Positions 62,178 to 64,000 of a stretch of DNA of 64,000 bases are shown here, piece by piece. Within the stretch, counting starts at the first letter, position 1; each line of letters opens with the position of its first letter. The notes below the pieces were generated by a model. It searched no databases. It worked only from the letters and a program-made list of their open reading frames with translations, and was not told the origin of the DNA. The translations under genes and the position numbers were made by a program. Source of the stretch: 40-80 sp964503665 (lineage in GTDB: Bacteria > Bacteroidota > Bacteroidia > Flavobacteriales_D > Crocinitomicaceae); contig CAZDAR010000003.1 in NCBI GenBank assembly GCA_964503665.1, positions 45,180-109,179 on the forward strand, given 5' to 3'.

Positions 62178-63319
62178 GAGTATATTTGGACAATGCCGCT
62201 ACGACGCCTATCGCACCTGAAGTAGTAGATGTTATGATTCCTATTTTAAGAAATGAATTTGGAAATCCATCTTCAGCACATTATCTTGGTAGGCAAACCA
62301 AAGCCATCTTGGAAACAGCACGTAGATCCGTTAGTGCTAAATTAAATTGCTTGCCTTCTGAAATCATTTTCACTTCAGGAGGAACGGAAGCGGATAATAC
62401 AGCTTTTCATATTGCCATTCAGAAGTTGAATGTCAAGCATATTATCACTTCAGAAATTGAACACCACGCAGTTGGACATTCGGTAGAATACTTTAAAGAA
62501 ACGCATCCTGACATAACGATTTCGTTTGTGAAATTAGATGAAAAAGGAAATGTAGATTTGGTACATTTAGAAGAATTACTTTCAAAATCTACCGATAAAG
62601 TATTAGTTTCATTAATGCATGCTAATAATGAGATTTCCACATTATTAGACTTAAATAAAGTAAGTGAATTAACACGAAAATACGATGCGCTATTTCATTC
62701 GGATACAGTTCAAACAATGGGCCACTACCCTTTTGACTTACAAAAATTAGATGTTGATTTTATTACTTGTTCGGCACATAAATTTCATGGACCGAAAGGC
62801 GTTGGTTTTCTATATGTGAACCGAAATATTGGCGTTGTTCCATTGATTCATGGTGGTGGTCAAGAACGTGGATTTAGAGGTGGAACAGAGAATTTATACG
62901 GTATTGCAGGCTTAGCAAAAGCAATGGAATTAGCGTATGAAGATTTAGACGGACACATTCAGCATGTTCAAGGATTGAAATCGTTCATGATGGATGAATT
63001 ACAAAAGAAATTCGATGATATATACTTTATTGGAGAAACTAATCCAGAGAAAAGTTTATATACCGTTTTGAATGTCAGTTTTCCTGAAACACCGAAAGCG
63101 AGCATGTTATTATTCACCTTGGATTTAAAAGGTATTTGCGCAAGTGGTGGAAGTGCATGCTCTGCTGGAGCATCTACTGGATCTCATGTTTTACACGGAA
63201 TTCATACTAATCACAATCGTCCGAACGTTCGCTTTTCGTTTTCACGTTATACCACCAAAGAAGAAATCGAATACACGATTGAACAATTAGTAGGTATATT
63301 TGATAAAACATTGGTGTGA
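62174..63319 (+). CDS. iscS: Cysteine desulfurase, IscS/NifS-like
   Basis: The 381-residue fold-type I PLP enzyme begins VYLDNAATTPIAPEV and has TSGGTEADNTAFH for the cofactor. SAHKFHGPKGVG places the Schiff-base lysine at K203, and GSACSAG places the persulfide-forming cysteine at C329. It strips sulfur from cysteine for iron-sulfur clusters and thio-modifications. Its ATG overlaps the mtaB stop by four bases, so it may feed sulfur to MtaB; no iscU gene is adjacent. The length fits the IscS/NifS group. Confidence 0.87.
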   Translation: MRVYLDNAATTPIAPEVVDVMIPILRNEFGNPSSAHYLGRQTKAILETARRSVSAKLNCLPSEIIFTSGGTEADNTAFHIAIQKLNVKHIITSEIEHHAVGHSVEYFKETHPDITISFVKLDEKGNVDLVHLEELLSKSTDKVLVSLMHANNEISTLLDLNKVSELTRKYDALFHSDTVQTMGHYPFDLQKLDVDFITCSAHKFHGPKGVGFLYVNRNIGVVPLIHGGGQERGFRGGTENLYGIAGLAKAMELAYEDLDGHIQHVQGLKSFMMDELQKKFDDIYFIGETNPEKSLYTVLNVSFPETPKASMLLFTLDLKGICASGGSACSAGASTGSHVLHGIHTNHNRPNVRFSFSRYTTKEEIEYTIEQLVGIFDKTLV

Positions 63320-63325
63320 ATTTAA

Positions 63326-64000
63326 ATGAGCAAACAAAAGCACATTTTATTTTTATGTTCTTGGTACCCCAATAAGAACGCTCCTACTCTTGGCAATTTT
63401 GTACAGAAACATGCTGAGGCAGTAGCTTTATTGAATCAAGTTTCGGTTATTGCCATTTTTTCACATCAAGAGAAGTGTTATACACTGGAGACAGCAACAG
63501 AAAATAAGGTAAACAGTTTTGTTGTCTATTATCCAAAGGTAACGTTTCCCATTCCAGGAGTAAAACAACTCATCCAAGCGTATAGAACAAAAAAAGCATT
63601 TAACATGGCTTTCAAAGCTGTTTTAGACCAACATGGAATGCCCAAAATGGTGCATCTCAACCAAGTTTTTCCACTTGGACAATTTGCCGTTTACTTAAAA
63701 AAGAAGCTTAATTTACCGTTTGTTGCAACTGAAAATTCAACGGCTTATCACATGGGAAATAATCGTTTGCCGTATTTTGCGTTGCAATATGCTCTGCGTT
63801 GCATGAAAAAAGCAAGTATGATTCTACCTGTCAGTAAAGATTTGGGAAATTCCTTGCAAAAACTGGGTATTGACATTCCAATGCGTATCGTGCCAAATGT
63901 GGTTAACGAACATATTTTTGGCAATTTACCAATATTTGAACCGCGAAAAACACACTTTGTACACATTTCAACGGCTAATGACGACCACAAAAATATTTCG
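63326..64000 (+). CDS. GT4-type glycosyltransferase (3' end outside window)
   Basis: The frame is open to the window edge, so only the first 225 residues are seen. The opening KHILFLCSWYPNKNAPTLGNFVQKHAEAVALL is the N-terminal GT-B domain typical of GT4 glycosyltransferases, and MILPVSKDLGNSLQKLGI leads into the linker to the second domain. The donor-binding E-x7-E motif would be beyond the edge. It starts seven bases after iscS and is likely in the same operon. The acceptor is unknown. Confidence 0.8.
   Translation, partial: MSKQKHILFLCSWYPNKNAPTLGNFVQKHAEAVALLNQVSVIAIFSHQEKCYTLETATENKVNSFVVYYPKVTFPIPGVKQLIQAYRTKKAFNMAFKAVLDQHGMPKMVHLNQVFPLGQFAVYLKKKLNLPFVATENSTAYHMGNNRLPYFALQYALRCMKKASMILPVSKDLGNSLQKLGIDIPMRIVPNVVNEHIFGNLPIFEPRKTHFVHISTANDDHKNIS

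Noticed and set aside
1..64000. CRISPR array, tRNA or rRNA genes
   Set aside because: No regularly spaced repeats and no convincing T-loop or rRNA segments were seen by eye; a tRNAscan or Infernal run would settle it.

Overview
The window looks like chromosomal core DNA of a Bacteroidota member, most likely order Flavobacteriales. The signs are an AT-rich genome, promoter boxes of the Bacteroidota type (TAnnTTTG, often with TTTG or TTG about 19-21 bases upstream), a carbamoyl-phosphate synthase large subunit without its C-terminal allosteric domain, small DUF4834-type and DUF349-type genes, and signal peptides ending in a short A/F-x-A-Q motif. Family level (Crocinitomicaceae or a relative) would be a guess. 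I see no rRNA or tRNA gene, prophage, plasmid origin or CRISPR array.

Layout. 1-4858: end of an MFS transporter, an outer-membrane-type protein, a small secreted protein, and a YciO-like/glutamine-amidotransferase pair behind an 18-bp palindrome. 4985-11440: mutS, a SpoU-type rRNA/tRNA methyltransferase with a TTG start, and an AddA/RecB-like helicase-nuclease. 11567-12081: a REP-type transposase gene broken by a -1 frameshift. 12299-14877: an unknown protein overlapping an ABC ATPase, then an aminotransferase. 15119-23439: a PfkB kinase, DUF349 and membrane-protein operon, then carB with a WG-repeat protein. 23510-30784: the accessory part. A YfhO-like membrane protein is followed by a compact methyltransferase / HAD phosphatase / LicC-like nucleotidyltransferase / LicD-like transferase cassette and a convergent glycosyltransferase. 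30903-33563: the rplM-rpsI-rpsB-tsf ribosomal block, with a long nested inverted-repeat leader before rpsB. 33752-40728: NatAB-like ABC exporter, alanine dehydrogenase, an unknown protein, an HSDR_N-type nuclease-fold protein and ftsK. 40930-48835: a DUF4412-like secreted protein, arginase-argS, two TPR proteins and gyrA. 49050-53646: clpC, then a LysR regulator with a YeiH-type exporter. 53751-57479: a small lipoprotein, acnA and a DUF5684 protein with a possibly structured leader. 57692-64000: an SPFH protein, a PaaI-type thioesterase, an alpha/beta hydrolase, a Spy/LTXXQ protein, mtaB-iscS and the start of a glycosyltransferase.

How genes work together. MtaB (ms2t6A tRNA modification) overlaps a cysteine desulfurase that could supply its sulfur. 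Arginase and ArgS draw on the same arginine pool. The four-gene cassette has the parts expected of a pathway that activates a phosphorylated small molecule with CTP (or another NTP) and puts it on a surface glycan, and it is the best candidate for something not yet described. Many promoters can be recognised by the TAnnTTTG box. Several transcripts appear to start within a few bases of the start codon, while rpsB, acnA and the DUF5684 gene have longer leaders with potential RNA structure. All functions are inferred from sequence motifs read by eye; no database search was run.
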